24,481 nucleotides of DNA, taken from the NCBI GenBank assembly GCA_040902105.1, contig JBBDXW010000043.1, forward strand, positions 1 to 24,481, read 5' to 3'. The notes under the pieces were generated by a model. The model was given only the letters and a program-made list of their open reading frames with translations. It searched no databases and was not told where the DNA came from. The stretch is from IDS-8 sp040902105. Its GTDB lineage: Bacteria > Pseudomonadota > Gammaproteobacteria > Steroidobacterales > Woeseiaceae. Both the position numbers and the translations under genes were made by a program. This document shows positions 8,573 through 15,353 of this stretch, piece after piece. How positions within the stretch are numbered: the first letter of the stretch is position 1; each line of letters opens with the position of its first letter.

Positions 8573-9822
8573 CGGTCGATCTCGCCAAAAACAATGTCCT
8601 GCGTGCCAATGACCGCGACGACGTCGGCAAGCATATGCCCCTCGACCATCTCGGACATCGCGGAGAGATGCGCAAACCCCGGCGCCCGGACTTTGACCCG
8701 GTATGGCTTGTTCGCCCCGTCCGAAATCATATAGACCCCGAACTCGCCTTTGGGCGCTTCGACTGCGGCGTAAGACTCGCCTTCCGGCACGAAATAGCCT
8801 TCAGTAAACAGCTTGAAGTGATGAATGAGCGATTCCATGTCGTCCTTCATCTCCACGCGGCTCGGAGGAACGATCTTATGGTCGTCGAGCATTACCGGGC
8901 CAGGGTTCTTGCGGAGCCAGTCGACGCATTGCCGGATAATCCTGTTTGACTGGCGCATCTCCTCGACGCGCACCAGGTAACGGTCGTAGCAATCGCCGTT
9001 GACGCCGACCGGAATATCGAAATCCATTTGTTCATACACTGCGTACGGCTGTTTCTTGCGCAAGTCCCATTCGATGCCGGATCCGCGCAGCATCGGTCCG
9101 GTGAAACCGAGCTGCAACGCGCGCTCCGGCGGGACGACCGCAATATTGACCGTGCGCTGTTTCCAGATTCTGTTCTCGGTCAGGAGCGCCTCGTATTGGT
9201 CGACGCAGGCAGGAAATTTCCTGGTGAATGCCTCGATAAAGTCGAGCAGCGAGCCTTCGCGAATTTCATTCAGCCGGTCGATTTCCTTCTGCTTGCGCCA
9301 TTTGGAAGGCTGGTACTTGGGCATCGAATCGGGAAGATCGCGATAAACGCCGCCGGGTCGATAATAGGTCGCATGCATGCGCGTTCCCGACACGGCTTCG
9401 TAGCAATCCATCAGGTCTTCGCGTTCACGGAAGGTATAGAGGAACACCGTCATCGCGCCGATGTCGAGGCCGTGCGACCCGAGCCACATGAGATGGTTCA
9501 GGATGCGCGTTATCTCGTCGAACATCACGCGTATGTACTGCGCGCGAACGGGTGACTCGATGCCCAGCAACTTCTCAATCGCTAGCACGTAACCGTGTTC
9601 GTTGCACATCATCGACACGTAATCGAGCCGGTCCATGTAGCCGATCGTCTGGTTGTAGGGTTTCGATTCGGCGAGTTTCTCGGTCGCGCGGTGCAGCAAG
9701 CCGATGTGCGGATCCGCTTTCAGCACGACCTCGCCTTCCATTTCCAGCACGAGCCTCAGGACTCCGTGCGCGGCCGGATGCTGCGGACCGAAGTTCATGG
9801 TGAAACTCTGTATTTCAGCCAT
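8569..9822 (-). CDS. nuoD: NADH:quinone oxidoreductase subunit D (NuoD), 49-kDa type
   Basis: NuoD, together with NuoB, forms the quinone-reduction site of complex I; it descends from the large subunit of NiFe hydrogenases but has no metal site. The product is 417 aa, a typical length for an unfused NuoD. The N-terminal loop GPQHPAAHG (residues 12-20), with the quinone-site histidine, and Tyr68 in MDRLDYVSMM, the expected quinone-binding tyrosine, are visible. The C-terminus ends in the family's typical VFGEIDR. The ATG overlaps the end of nuoC by 8 bases. nuoC and nuoD are separate here, unlike the fused nuoCD of E. coli. Confidence 0.98.
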   Translation of the reverse strand: MAEIQSFTMNFGPQHPAAHGVLRLVLEMEGEVVLKADPHIGLLHRATEKLAESKPYNQTIGYMDRLDYVSMMCNEHGYVLAIEKLLGIESPVRAQYIRVMFDEITRILNHLMWLGSHGLDIGAMTVFLYTFREREDLMDCYEAVSGTRMHATYYRPGGVYRDLPDSMPKYQPSKWRKQKEIDRLNEIREGSLLDFIEAFTRKFPACVDQYEALLTENRIWKQRTVNIAVVPPERALQLGFTGPMLRGSGIEWDLRKKQPYAVYEQMDFDIPVGVNGDCYDRYLVRVEEMRQSNRIIRQCVDWLRKNPGPVMLDDHKIVPPSRVEMKDDMESLIHHFKLFTEGYFVPEGESYAAVEAPKGEFGVYMISDGANKPYRVKVRAPGFAHLSAMSEMVEGHMLADVVAVIGTQDIVFGEIDR

Positions 9823-10516
9823 TCGGCCTGTCCTTGAGTTCCGGGCGATAGCGGTTGTCGTCGCGGATTACTTTCGGCACGAGCGTTCTCGGCTCGATGC
9901 TGACGGGCTGGTATGCCACGCGACCCTTTTCCGGGTCGTATCGAACCTCGACCGTTCCTATCAACGGAAAGTCCTTGCGAAACGGGTGTCCGATAAACCC
10001 GTAGTCCGTCAGGATGCGCCGCAGGTCCGGGTGACCGTCGAACAGGATTCCGAACAGATCGAACGCTTCGCGCTCGAACCAGTTTGCGGAATTCCAGACA
10101 TTCACCACGGAATCGACAATGGGAGGGTTGCTGCCGCCGGTGTAAACGCGCAGCCGCAGCCGCGAATTGTGCCGCAAGGAAAGCAGGTGATAGACGACCG
10201 CAAATCGACGCGGGTCGAACGTGTCGGACTCATCGAGTATGACAGGCTCGCGCTGTACCCCGCGGCTGAAGCCTTTTTCCGTCGCTATCTCCGTTGTCCA
10301 CTCGCTCACGCCGTAATAAAGGTAATCGACGCCGCAGACATCGATCAACTGCGCGAAAGCGAACTCCGGCTCATCACGCAAAGCGGTGGCCACCTCGATG
10401 AGGTTTTCTTTTCGTACCTCATAGGTCAATTCCCCGCAGCGGGATTCGATCCGATCAACCCGCGCGTCAAAGCGCGCATCGATCCGAGCGGCGAGTGTCT
10501 CGTAAAAATCAGTCAT
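9815..10516 (-). CDS. nuoC: NADH:quinone oxidoreductase subunit C (NuoC), 30-kDa type
   Basis: NuoC is a structural peripheral-arm subunit that packs against NuoD and NuoI near the quinone site; it has no cofactor. The product is 233 aa. The 30-kDa family signature is complete at residues 148-184, including EREAFDLFGILFDGHPDLR and GFIGHPFRKDFPL. The ATG at 10516 lies 12 bases after the nuoB stop with no strong ribosome-binding site. The 3' end overlaps nuoD by 8 bases. Confidence 0.97.
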   Translation of the reverse strand: MTDFYETLAARIDARFDARVDRIESRCGELTYEVRKENLIEVATALRDEPEFAFAQLIDVCGVDYLYYGVSEWTTEIATEKGFSRGVQREPVILDESDTFDPRRFAVVYHLLSLRHNSRLRLRVYTGGSNPPIVDSVVNVWNSANWFEREAFDLFGILFDGHPDLRRILTDYGFIGHPFRKDFPLIGTVEVRYDPEKGRVAYQPVSIEPRTLVPKVIRDDNRYRPELKDRPNG

Positions 10517-10528
10517 TCGCTTTTTTGC

Positions 10529-11041
10529 TTAGCGGGATATTGTGCTCGTACGCCTGATTTTCTTCTGCAGTTGAATCAGTCCGTACACCAATGCTTCCGC
10601 GGTAGGAGGACAACCTGGAACATACACGTCGACCGGCACTACGCGGTCGCAGCCGCGGGTCACCGCATAGGAATAATGGTAGTAGCCGCCGCCGTTGGCG
10701 CAGGAGCCCATCGACACCACCCAGCGCGGTTCCGGCATCTGGTCGTAGACTTTGCGCAGCGCGGGCGCCATTTTGTTGACCAGCGTGCCGGCAACTATCA
10801 TGACGTCCGACTGACGCGGGCTGGGGCGAAAAATGATGCCGAATCGATCCAGGTCATAGCGCGCAGCGCCGGCGTGCATCATTTCCACCGCACAGCAGGC
10901 CAGCCCGAAGGTCACGGGCCACAGGGAACCGGTACGTGCCCAGTTGGCCACGTTATCGACGCTGGACACGATAAAGCCGCGCCTCTGCAGGCTGACGCCA
11001 TCGCTCGTGCCTGCCGTGCCGCCAGCGGCACCCGCGGGCAT
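10529..11041 (-). CDS. nuoB: NADH:quinone oxidoreductase subunit B (NuoB), cluster N2
   Basis: NuoB (PSST type) holds the terminal [4Fe-4S] cluster N2, which reduces quinone. From the ATG at 11041 it is 170 aa. The four ligands are visible: the tandem Cys49-Cys50 (GLACCAVEM), Cys114 (MGSCANGG) and Cys144 (VPGCPPTAEA). The ATG has an AGGG ribosome-binding site 5 bases upstream and is 29 bases after the nuoA stop. A TTG overlapping that stop (11074) is in frame and would add 11 residues; it has a poorer ribosome-binding site. The open frame also runs upstream within nuoA, but that part lacks family sequence. Confidence 0.95.
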   Translation of the reverse strand: MPAGAAGGTAGTSDGVSLQRRGFIVSSVDNVANWARTGSLWPVTFGLACCAVEMMHAGAARYDLDRFGIIFRPSPRQSDVMIVAGTLVNKMAPALRKVYDQMPEPRWVVSMGSCANGGGYYHYSYAVTRGCDRVVPVDVYVPGCPPTAEALVYGLIQLQKKIRRTSTISR

Positions 11042-11070
11042 CGCATCCCTGCGCGCTTCGGCTGTGCCGG

Positions 11071-11427
11071 TCAATCCCACTCGAGTGCCCCTTTCTTCCA
11101 TTCGTAAATGAATCCGACCACCAGTATCGCCAGAAAAATCCCCATGGCGACCAGTCCGAACCCGCCAACCGCATCGAGCGACACGGCCCACGGAAAAAGG
11201 AACGCGATCTCGAGGTCAAAAATGATGAACAGGATCGCGACGAGGTAATAGCGCACGTCGAACTTCATGCGCGAGTCTTCGAATGCTTCGAATCCGCATT
11301 CGTAGGGCGACAGTTTTTCGTCGTCCTTCTGGCCGCTGCCAAACAGGAAACCCAGTGCGAGGAGCGCCACTCCGATGCCGCCGGCGACACCGAGAAAAAT
11401 CAGGACTGGCAGATATTCTTGCAGCAT
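11071..11427 (-). CDS. nuoA: NADH:quinone oxidoreductase subunit A (NuoA)
   Basis: NuoA is a small membrane subunit of complex I near the NuoH/NuoJ junction; its loop lines the quinone chamber. The product is 118 aa with three membrane helices: roughly residues 7-29, 61-81 and 89-108. The loop motif SPYECGFEAF, with its conserved cysteine, and the following RMKFDVRYYLVAILFIIFDLE region are typical. It is the first gene of the nuo operon, starting at the ATG at 11427, about 60 bases downstream of an extended -10 promoter. No strong ribosome-binding site is seen. Confidence 0.98.
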   Translation of the reverse strand: MLQEYLPVLIFLGVAGGIGVALLALGFLFGSGQKDDEKLSPYECGFEAFEDSRMKFDVRYYLVAILFIIFDLEIAFLFPWAVSLDAVGGFGLVAMGIFLAILVVGFIYEWKKGALEWD

Positions 11428-11486
11428 ATCGAGGCGCCGGAATCGATTCGCGTGAATGTGGATGAATGGCCTGAACTCAGCCCGTA

Positions 11487-11495
11487 ATTGTATCA
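11487..11495 (-). promoter_or_regulatory. Extended -10 promoter of the nuo operon (predicted)
   Basis: On the minus strand the sequence TGATACAAT fits the extended -10 pattern TGnTATAAT with one mismatch. It lies between the tRNA-Leu terminator and nuoA and would give a leader of about 55 bases. No convincing -35 hexamer sits 16-18 bases upstream, where the terminator stem is located, as is common for extended -10 promoters. Confidence 0.5.
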
Positions 11496-11508
11496 GCCAT
11501 TTAAAGAC

Positions 11509-11537
11509 AAAGGGCCGGTCGCGCGTTGACCGCCTTT
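11509..11537 (-). terminator. Rho-independent terminator after tRNA-Leu
   Basis: A stem of about 10 bp with a 2-base bulge pairs 11509-11520 with 11528-11537 around a GCGCGTT loop. On the minus strand it is followed by TTTGTCTTT. It begins 19 bases after the 3' end of the tRNA and separates the tpiA-secG-tRNA unit from the nuo operon. The plus strand also has a U-rich flank (TTTTGTTTTT), so it could stop transcription from either side, though no plus-strand gene is near. Confidence 0.6.
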
Positions 11538-11555
11538 TGTTTTTGCTGCGTTATC

Positions 11556-11640
11556 TGGTGCCGATGGCCGGACTCGAACCGGCACAGCTTTCGCCACTGC
11601 CCCCTCAAGACAGCGTGTCTACCAATTCCACCACATCGGC
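11556..11640 (-). tRNA. leuU: tRNA-Leu (anticodon GAG)
   Basis: The minus strand folds into a complete class II tRNA of 85 nt including an encoded CCA. The acceptor stem is GCCGATG/CATCGGC with discriminator A. The D arm contains GTGGAATTGGTAGACAC, the anticodon stem CTGTC/GGCAG encloses the loop TTGAGGG (anticodon GAG, reading CUC and CUU), a long variable arm follows (TGGCGAAAGCTGTG), and the T arm is GCCGG-TTCGAGT-CCGGC. It starts 6 bases after the secG stop, so it is probably processed from the secG mRNA. E. coli has the same pair: leuU, tRNA-Leu(GAG), follows secG. Confidence 0.97.
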
Positions 11641-11646
11641 GTTGGC

Positions 11647-12096
11647 TCAATCCTGCGGATTTTCCTCGTCGTCAGGTTTCCCCGGTTCCTCTAGCGCCGG
11701 CAGTTCCACCGCGTCCGGTTCAGGCTCGACGGCGTCGTCCAGTGTCGGCATATCCGTCGCCGGATCTGCGCCGCTGTCCGGCGTCGTCTCTGCGGGCTGC
11801 TCCCCGGCTTCAACCGCCGGTGCCTGCTCGATCAGGCTGGACGGGCCGCGATTTGCCCGCTGGCTGCTCATGTAGGCAAGGGTCAGGCTGCTGGCGAAAA
11901 ACACGGTCGCGAGGATTGCCGTAGCTCGCGAGAAGAAATTCGACGAGCCGCGCGCGCCGAAAACGGTTCCCGATGCGCCGGAACCGAACGCCGCGCCTGC
12001 ATCCGCGCCCTTGCCTCTCTGGAAAAGGACCAGCACGATAATCATTATCGCAACGAATGTGTGCGCTATCAGCACCACTTTCTGCATTGTGTCCAT
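11647..12096 (-). CDS. secG: Preprotein translocase subunit SecG
   Basis: SecG is the small inner-membrane subunit that stimulates the SecYEG translocon. The product is 149 aa: TM1 near residues 6-25, the conserved cytoplasmic loop QRGKGADAGAAFGSGASG (about 26-43) with FGARGSSNFFSRAT, and TM2 near 57-76. The last 60 or so residues form a Pro-rich tail with about 20 Asp/Glu, longer than in E. coli SecG (110 aa total). The ATG at 12096 is 7 bases after the tpiA stop and has a GAGGA ribosome-binding site 4 bases upstream. The open frame extends 40 codons further upstream inside tpiA, but that portion is not SecG-like. Position after tpiA and before tRNA-Leu is conserved in related genomes. Confidence 0.97.
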   Translation of the reverse strand: MDTMQKVVLIAHTFVAIMIIVLVLFQRGKGADAGAAFGSGASGTVFGARGSSNFFSRATAILATVFFASSLTLAYMSSQRANRGPSSLIEQAPAVEAGEQPAETTPDSGADPATDMPTLDDAVEPEPDAVELPALEEPGKPDDEENPQD

Positions 12097-12103
12097 CAAT
12101 TCC

Positions 12104-12865
12104 TCAGTTCTGTGACGATGCCGCGTCGGCAATCGCCAGAAATTGCGCCGCCTCCAGGGAAGCGCCGCCGATAAGGCCACCGTCGATGTCCGGCATCGCG
12201 AACAACCCGGAAGCATTGTCGCCTTTCACGCTGCCGCCATACAGAATCTGTATGGCATCGCCAATGTCGACACTCAATTCGGCCAGGATGTTCCGGATAT
12301 ATCGATGCACTTCCTGTGCCTGTTCCGGCGACGCCGTCCTTCCCGTCCCTATCGCCCAGACCGGCTCGTACGCGATGACAGCGGATTCGAAGGCGTCGAC
12401 GCCCAGCTCGTCGAGAACCGCGTTGACCTGCGCGCCGATCACCTGCTCCGTCTGGCCGGATTCCCGCTCTCCAAGCGTCTCTCCGACGCACAGGATCGGC
12501 TTGAGTTGCTCGCGCAATGCCGCCGCAAATTTGGCGGCTACGATCTCGCTGGACTCGTACATCATGGCCCGCCGTTCGGAGTGGCCGACTATGACATATT
12601 CGCAGCCCAGGTCCCGCAGCATGCCTGCCGAAACTTCGCCCGTATACGCACCCGACGGGTAAGGCGACACGTTCTGCGCCCCCAGGCTCACCGCTGCACC
12701 CGAAAGCCTGCTTCCCACCGAGTCCAGGTACGGAAAAGGGGGACAGACCAGCACGGTCACGGAATCTGCAGGAGTCAGGCCGGCGACGATCTGCTCGCAC
12801 AATTTGTTGTTGACGGCGGCGCCGCCATTCATTTTCCAATTGCCGGCAACGAGATACTTGCGCAT
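12104..12865 (-). CDS. tpiA: Triosephosphate isomerase
   Basis: TpiA interconverts dihydroxyacetone phosphate and glyceraldehyde 3-phosphate in glycolysis and gluconeogenesis, in the cytoplasm. The product is 253 aa, full length for a TIM barrel. Catalytic residues are visible: Asn9 and Lys11 (AGNWKMN), His95 (IVGHSERR) and Glu167 (AYEPVWAIGTG), followed by the flexible lid AIGTGRTA and the phosphate-binding GGSVK (210-214). The ATG at 12865 is about 31 bases downstream of a predicted promoter transcription start. secG follows after 7 bases, so tpiA, secG and tRNA-Leu form one unit. Confidence 0.98.
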   Translation of the reverse strand: MRKYLVAGNWKMNGGAAVNNKLCEQIVAGLTPADSVTVLVCPPFPYLDSVGSRLSGAAVSLGAQNVSPYPSGAYTGEVSAGMLRDLGCEYVIVGHSERRAMMYESSEIVAAKFAAALREQLKPILCVGETLGERESGQTEQVIGAQVNAVLDELGVDAFESAVIAYEPVWAIGTGRTASPEQAQEVHRYIRNILAELSVDIGDAIQILYGGSVKGDNASGLFAMPDIDGGLIGGASLEAAQFLAIADAASSQN

Positions 12866-12902
12866 GAGCCGCTTGATTTACCATCAGAACAAAAGGCGCA
12901 GA

Positions 12903-12931
12903 AGGATACCGGGACGGGGGGCCGTTGACAA
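12903..12931 (-). promoter_or_regulatory. Sigma-70-type promoter of tpiA-secG-tRNA-Leu (predicted)
   Basis: On the minus strand TTGTCA (12926-12931; 5 of 6 to consensus) is followed after exactly 17 bases by TATCCT (12903-12908; 4 of 6). The predicted start site is about 31 bases before the tpiA ATG. It sits in the 233-base gap between glmM and tpiA (12866-13098). In the rest of that gap I see no gene and no convincing terminator. Confidence 0.55.
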
Positions 12932-13098
12932 TGCTGCGGCTGATCAGCTCCAAGGTGTTTGTCAGTTCTACAGCAGCTTGAGTTTCACTTCGCTCTGGGT
13001 GGCCTGATCATGCGTGGAGAGAATTCAGCGGCTGGACCACGCAGAGGCGCCGCAGGGTGCCGGGTTTTTCGGGAGCGCAACTCCAGGCGCTGGCGATC

Positions 13099-14433
13099 CT
13101 AGGTCGCCGCCTCTGCGACGACGGCGGCGAGCCGTTCCGCGAGGGTCAGGACCTGGTGTTCGTTCTTGCCCTCGACCATGACCCGGATCATGGGTTCGGT
13201 TCCCGAGGCGCGGAGCACCACCCGGCCCGTCTCGGCCAGTTCGTTTTCGACTTCACTGACGGCGCTGCGGATCGCGGGCGACGCATCGAGGTCGAGTCGG
13301 CGTTCGGTTCGGACGTTGACCATTTTCTGTGGATACTTCGGCATTCCGGACGCCAGTTCGGAGAGCGATTTGCCGCAGCCTTTCATTACGGCGAGCACCT
13401 GCAGCGCGGCGATCAGGCCGTCGCCGGTCGTCGTCTGGTCCAGGCAGATCATGTGGCCGGATGTTTCACCGCCAATGATACCGCCGGTTTCGCGCAAGGT
13501 TTCGAGCACGTAACGGTCGCCCACCTTCGCCCGCAGGAACTCGATGCCCTGAGCGCGCAGCGCATGCTCCAGGCCGAGATTGCTCATGACCGTGCCGACG
13601 ACGGGGCCCCGCAGGCGACCCTCCTTCTTGCGCGCACTGGCGAGGATGAACAGTAGCTGGTCGCCGTCCACGATGCGGCCGGTCTCGTCGACCATGACGA
13701 CGCGGTCGCCGTCGCCGTCGAGGGCGATGCCGACGTGCGCCTGGACAGCAGGTACCGTCTGTTGCAGCAAGCCGGGATTGGTCGAGCCGCAACCTGCATT
13801 GATATTTCTGCCGTTCGGCGAACAGCCGATCGGTATGACTTCCGCGCCGAGTTCCCCCAGCGTGCGCGGGCCAACCTTGTAGCCGGCTCCATTGGCGCCA
13901 TCAAAGACGATCTTGACACCGTCCAGGCTGTATTCCTTCGGAAAGGTGGAGGCGCAGAACTCCTGGTAACGAATGCGCGCGGAATCGATGCGTTTCGCGC
14001 GCCCCAGTTTGTGCGATTCCAGCGTAATCGCCGGCCGGGCAAGGAACGTTTCGATCTCCGCCTCCTGCCGGTCGGTCAACTTCGCGCCGGAGCCGTCAAA
14101 GAACTTGATCCCGTTGTCCTGATACAGGTTGTGCGACGCGCTGATCACGACGCCGAGGTCCGCCTTGAACTGCTGGGTGAGATAGGCGATTCCGGGCGTC
14201 GGTAGTGGGCCAAGCAGCAGCACGTTCGCGCCCGCCGCGACGAATCCGGCTTCCAGAGCGGATTCGAACATGTAACCTGACAGGCGCGTGTCCTTGCCTA
14301 TCAGCACGGTGCCGCCCTCGGGCACGAGCACCTGTGCCGCCGCGCTGGCAAGACGCAGCGCAAAATCGGCACTCATCGGGTCATTACCGACCGGCCCGCG
14401 GACGCCATCCGTTCCGAAATGCTGTTTGGTCAT
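13099..14433 (-). CDS. glmM: Phosphoglucosamine mutase
   Basis: GlmM converts glucosamine 6-phosphate to glucosamine 1-phosphate on the route to UDP-GlcNAc, and so feeds peptidoglycan and lipopolysaccharide synthesis. The product is 444 aa, the usual length. It shows the phosphohexomutase layout: N-terminal FGTDGVRG, the phosphoserine loop with Ser100 (ISASHNLYQDNG), the metal loop Asp239-Gly-Asp241-Gly-Asp243 (ALDGDGDR), the sugar-binding GGETSGH (321-327), and the phosphate-binding loop RASGTEPMIRVMVEG (about 408-422). The ATG overlaps the folP stop as ATGA. The folP-glmM pairing is the standard gammaproteobacterial order. Confidence 0.98.
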   Translation of the reverse strand: MTKQHFGTDGVRGPVGNDPMSADFALRLASAAAQVLVPEGGTVLIGKDTRLSGYMFESALEAGFVAAGANVLLLGPLPTPGIAYLTQQFKADLGVVISASHNLYQDNGIKFFDGSGAKLTDRQEAEIETFLARPAITLESHKLGRAKRIDSARIRYQEFCASTFPKEYSLDGVKIVFDGANGAGYKVGPRTLGELGAEVIPIGCSPNGRNINAGCGSTNPGLLQQTVPAVQAHVGIALDGDGDRVVMVDETGRIVDGDQLLFILASARKKEGRLRGPVVGTVMSNLGLEHALRAQGIEFLRAKVGDRYVLETLRETGGIIGGETSGHMICLDQTTTGDGLIAALQVLAVMKGCGKSLSELASGMPKYPQKMVNVRTERRLDLDASPAIRSAVSEVENELAETGRVVLRASGTEPMIRVMVEGKNEHQVLTLAERLAAVVAEAAT

Positions 14434-15272
14434 AGAATTACTTCAGTGCGCATGACCGCGATGGCCACTTTTAATGCGTCGACCGTCGCGCCGACCTCGT
14501 GGGTCCGCACTATATGCGCGCCACGTTCCACTGCCAACACCGCAGCCGCGATTCCCGCCGGCAGCCGGTCGTCAACGGACCGTCCGGTGAGCTTTCCCAG
14601 CGTGGTTTTGCGCGACAAGCCTACCAGCAGCGGCAGGCCGAGACCCCGAATGCGGCTCAAATTCGCCAGCAGTTCGATGTTGTGGGCATCGGTTTTGCCG
14701 AAGCCGAAGCCCGGATCCACGGCAATACGCTCGCGGGCTATTCCGGCATCGACGCAAGCCAGGACCCGTTCGGACAGGAATGCCGCGACTTCTCCGGCAA
14801 CGTCCGTGTAGCGGGGATTTTCCTGCATGGTGCGGGGCTCACCCAGCATGTGCATCAGGCACACGGCCACCTCCAGGCGCGCCGCCTCCTCCAGCGCACC
14901 GTCGCCCCGCAAGGCGTAGACGTCGTTCAACATCGTGGCGCCGGCAGCCACCGCCGCCCGCATAACCGCAGGTTTGCTGGTGTCGACCGAAACAGCGATG
15001 CCGAGCCGGCCGGCAATGGCTTCGATTACCGGCACCACCCGGTCGATTTCCGTCTGTTCGGACACCGCAGCGGCGGCTCCGGGACGGGTGGATTCGCCGC
15101 CGACGTCGATAATGGCCGCGCCCTCCCTGGCCATTCTCTCCGCCTGACGGATCGCAGCATCGGGATCGGCATACCTTCCGCCGTCCGAAAAGGAGTCCGG
15201 CGTGACGTTGAGAATCCCCATGACGACCGGCCTGGACAGATCGAGCGATGCGGAACCGATGCGTAACTGCAT
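14430..15272 (-). CDS. folP: Dihydropteroate synthase
   Basis: FolP condenses p-aminobenzoate with dihydropterin pyrophosphate to form dihydropteroate in folate synthesis; it is the sulfonamide target. From the ATG at 15272 it is 280 aa, close to E. coli (282). Motifs seen: MGILNVTPDSFSDGG (18-32), GGESTRPGA with Thr62 and Arg63 (58-66), NDV (116-118), DPGFGFGKT (186-194), GLSRKTTLG with Lys222, and RTHEV (256-260). A TTG 16 codons upstream (15320) keeps the frame open but lies inside the terminator hairpin and adds non-family residues. The ATG has an AAGG element 8-9 bases upstream. The 3' end overlaps glmM by 4 bases. Confidence 0.97.
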   Translation of the reverse strand: MQLRIGSASLDLSRPVVMGILNVTPDSFSDGGRYADPDAAIRQAERMAREGAAIIDVGGESTRPGAAAAVSEQTEIDRVVPVIEAIAGRLGIAVSVDTSKPAVMRAAVAAGATMLNDVYALRGDGALEEAARLEVAVCLMHMLGEPRTMQENPRYTDVAGEVAAFLSERVLACVDAGIARERIAVDPGFGFGKTDAHNIELLANLSRIRGLGLPLLVGLSRKTTLGKLTGRSVDDRLPAGIAAAVLAVERGAHIVRTHEVGATVDALKVAIAVMRTEVIL

Positions 15273-15290
15273 TTTGCGCCTTGCACAGCA

Positions 15291-15316
15291 AAACGGCAGC
15301 GCTTTGGCTGCCGTTT
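15291..15316 (-). terminator. Hairpin terminator or attenuator between ftsH and folP
   Basis: A perfect 10-bp stem (AAACGGCAGC/GCTGCCGTTT) encloses a 6-base loop. On the minus strand the 3' arm runs into TTTTGC, a short U-run. It lies 37 bases after the ftsH stop and 18 bases before the folP ATG, so it would partly uncouple folP-glmM from ftsH. The U-run is short, so partial read-through is likely. Confidence 0.6.
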
Positions 15317-15353
15317 GCAATAAGTCGAACCGAAAAAAAACGTCAGACCTTTG

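Noticed and set aside
9704..11107. Long plus-strand open frame (467 codons) opposite nuoD-nuoC-nuoB
   Set aside because: It is antisense to three genes with intact cofactor or family motifs, is rich in Arg/His/Ala as expected of a GC-rich shadow frame, and shows no recognisable domain.
12925..12930. TTGACA on the plus strand as a promoter
   Set aside because: No -10 hexamer at 16-18 bases and no plus-strand gene follows; the overlapping minus-strand TTGTCA has a properly spaced partner.
12096..12953. Minus-strand open frame of 285 codons overlapping tpiA in another frame
   Set aside because: tpiA in the competing frame has all catalytic motifs; this frame is Arg-rich without a domain.
12866..13098. 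Possible small gene in the glmM-tpiA gap
   Set aside because: Only short open frames without ribosome-binding sites or recognisable sequence were seen; a promoter explains the conserved part.
15273..15320. Upstream TTG start for folP
   Set aside because: It lies inside the ftsH-folP hairpin and adds 16 residues absent from the family; the ATG at 15272 fits better.
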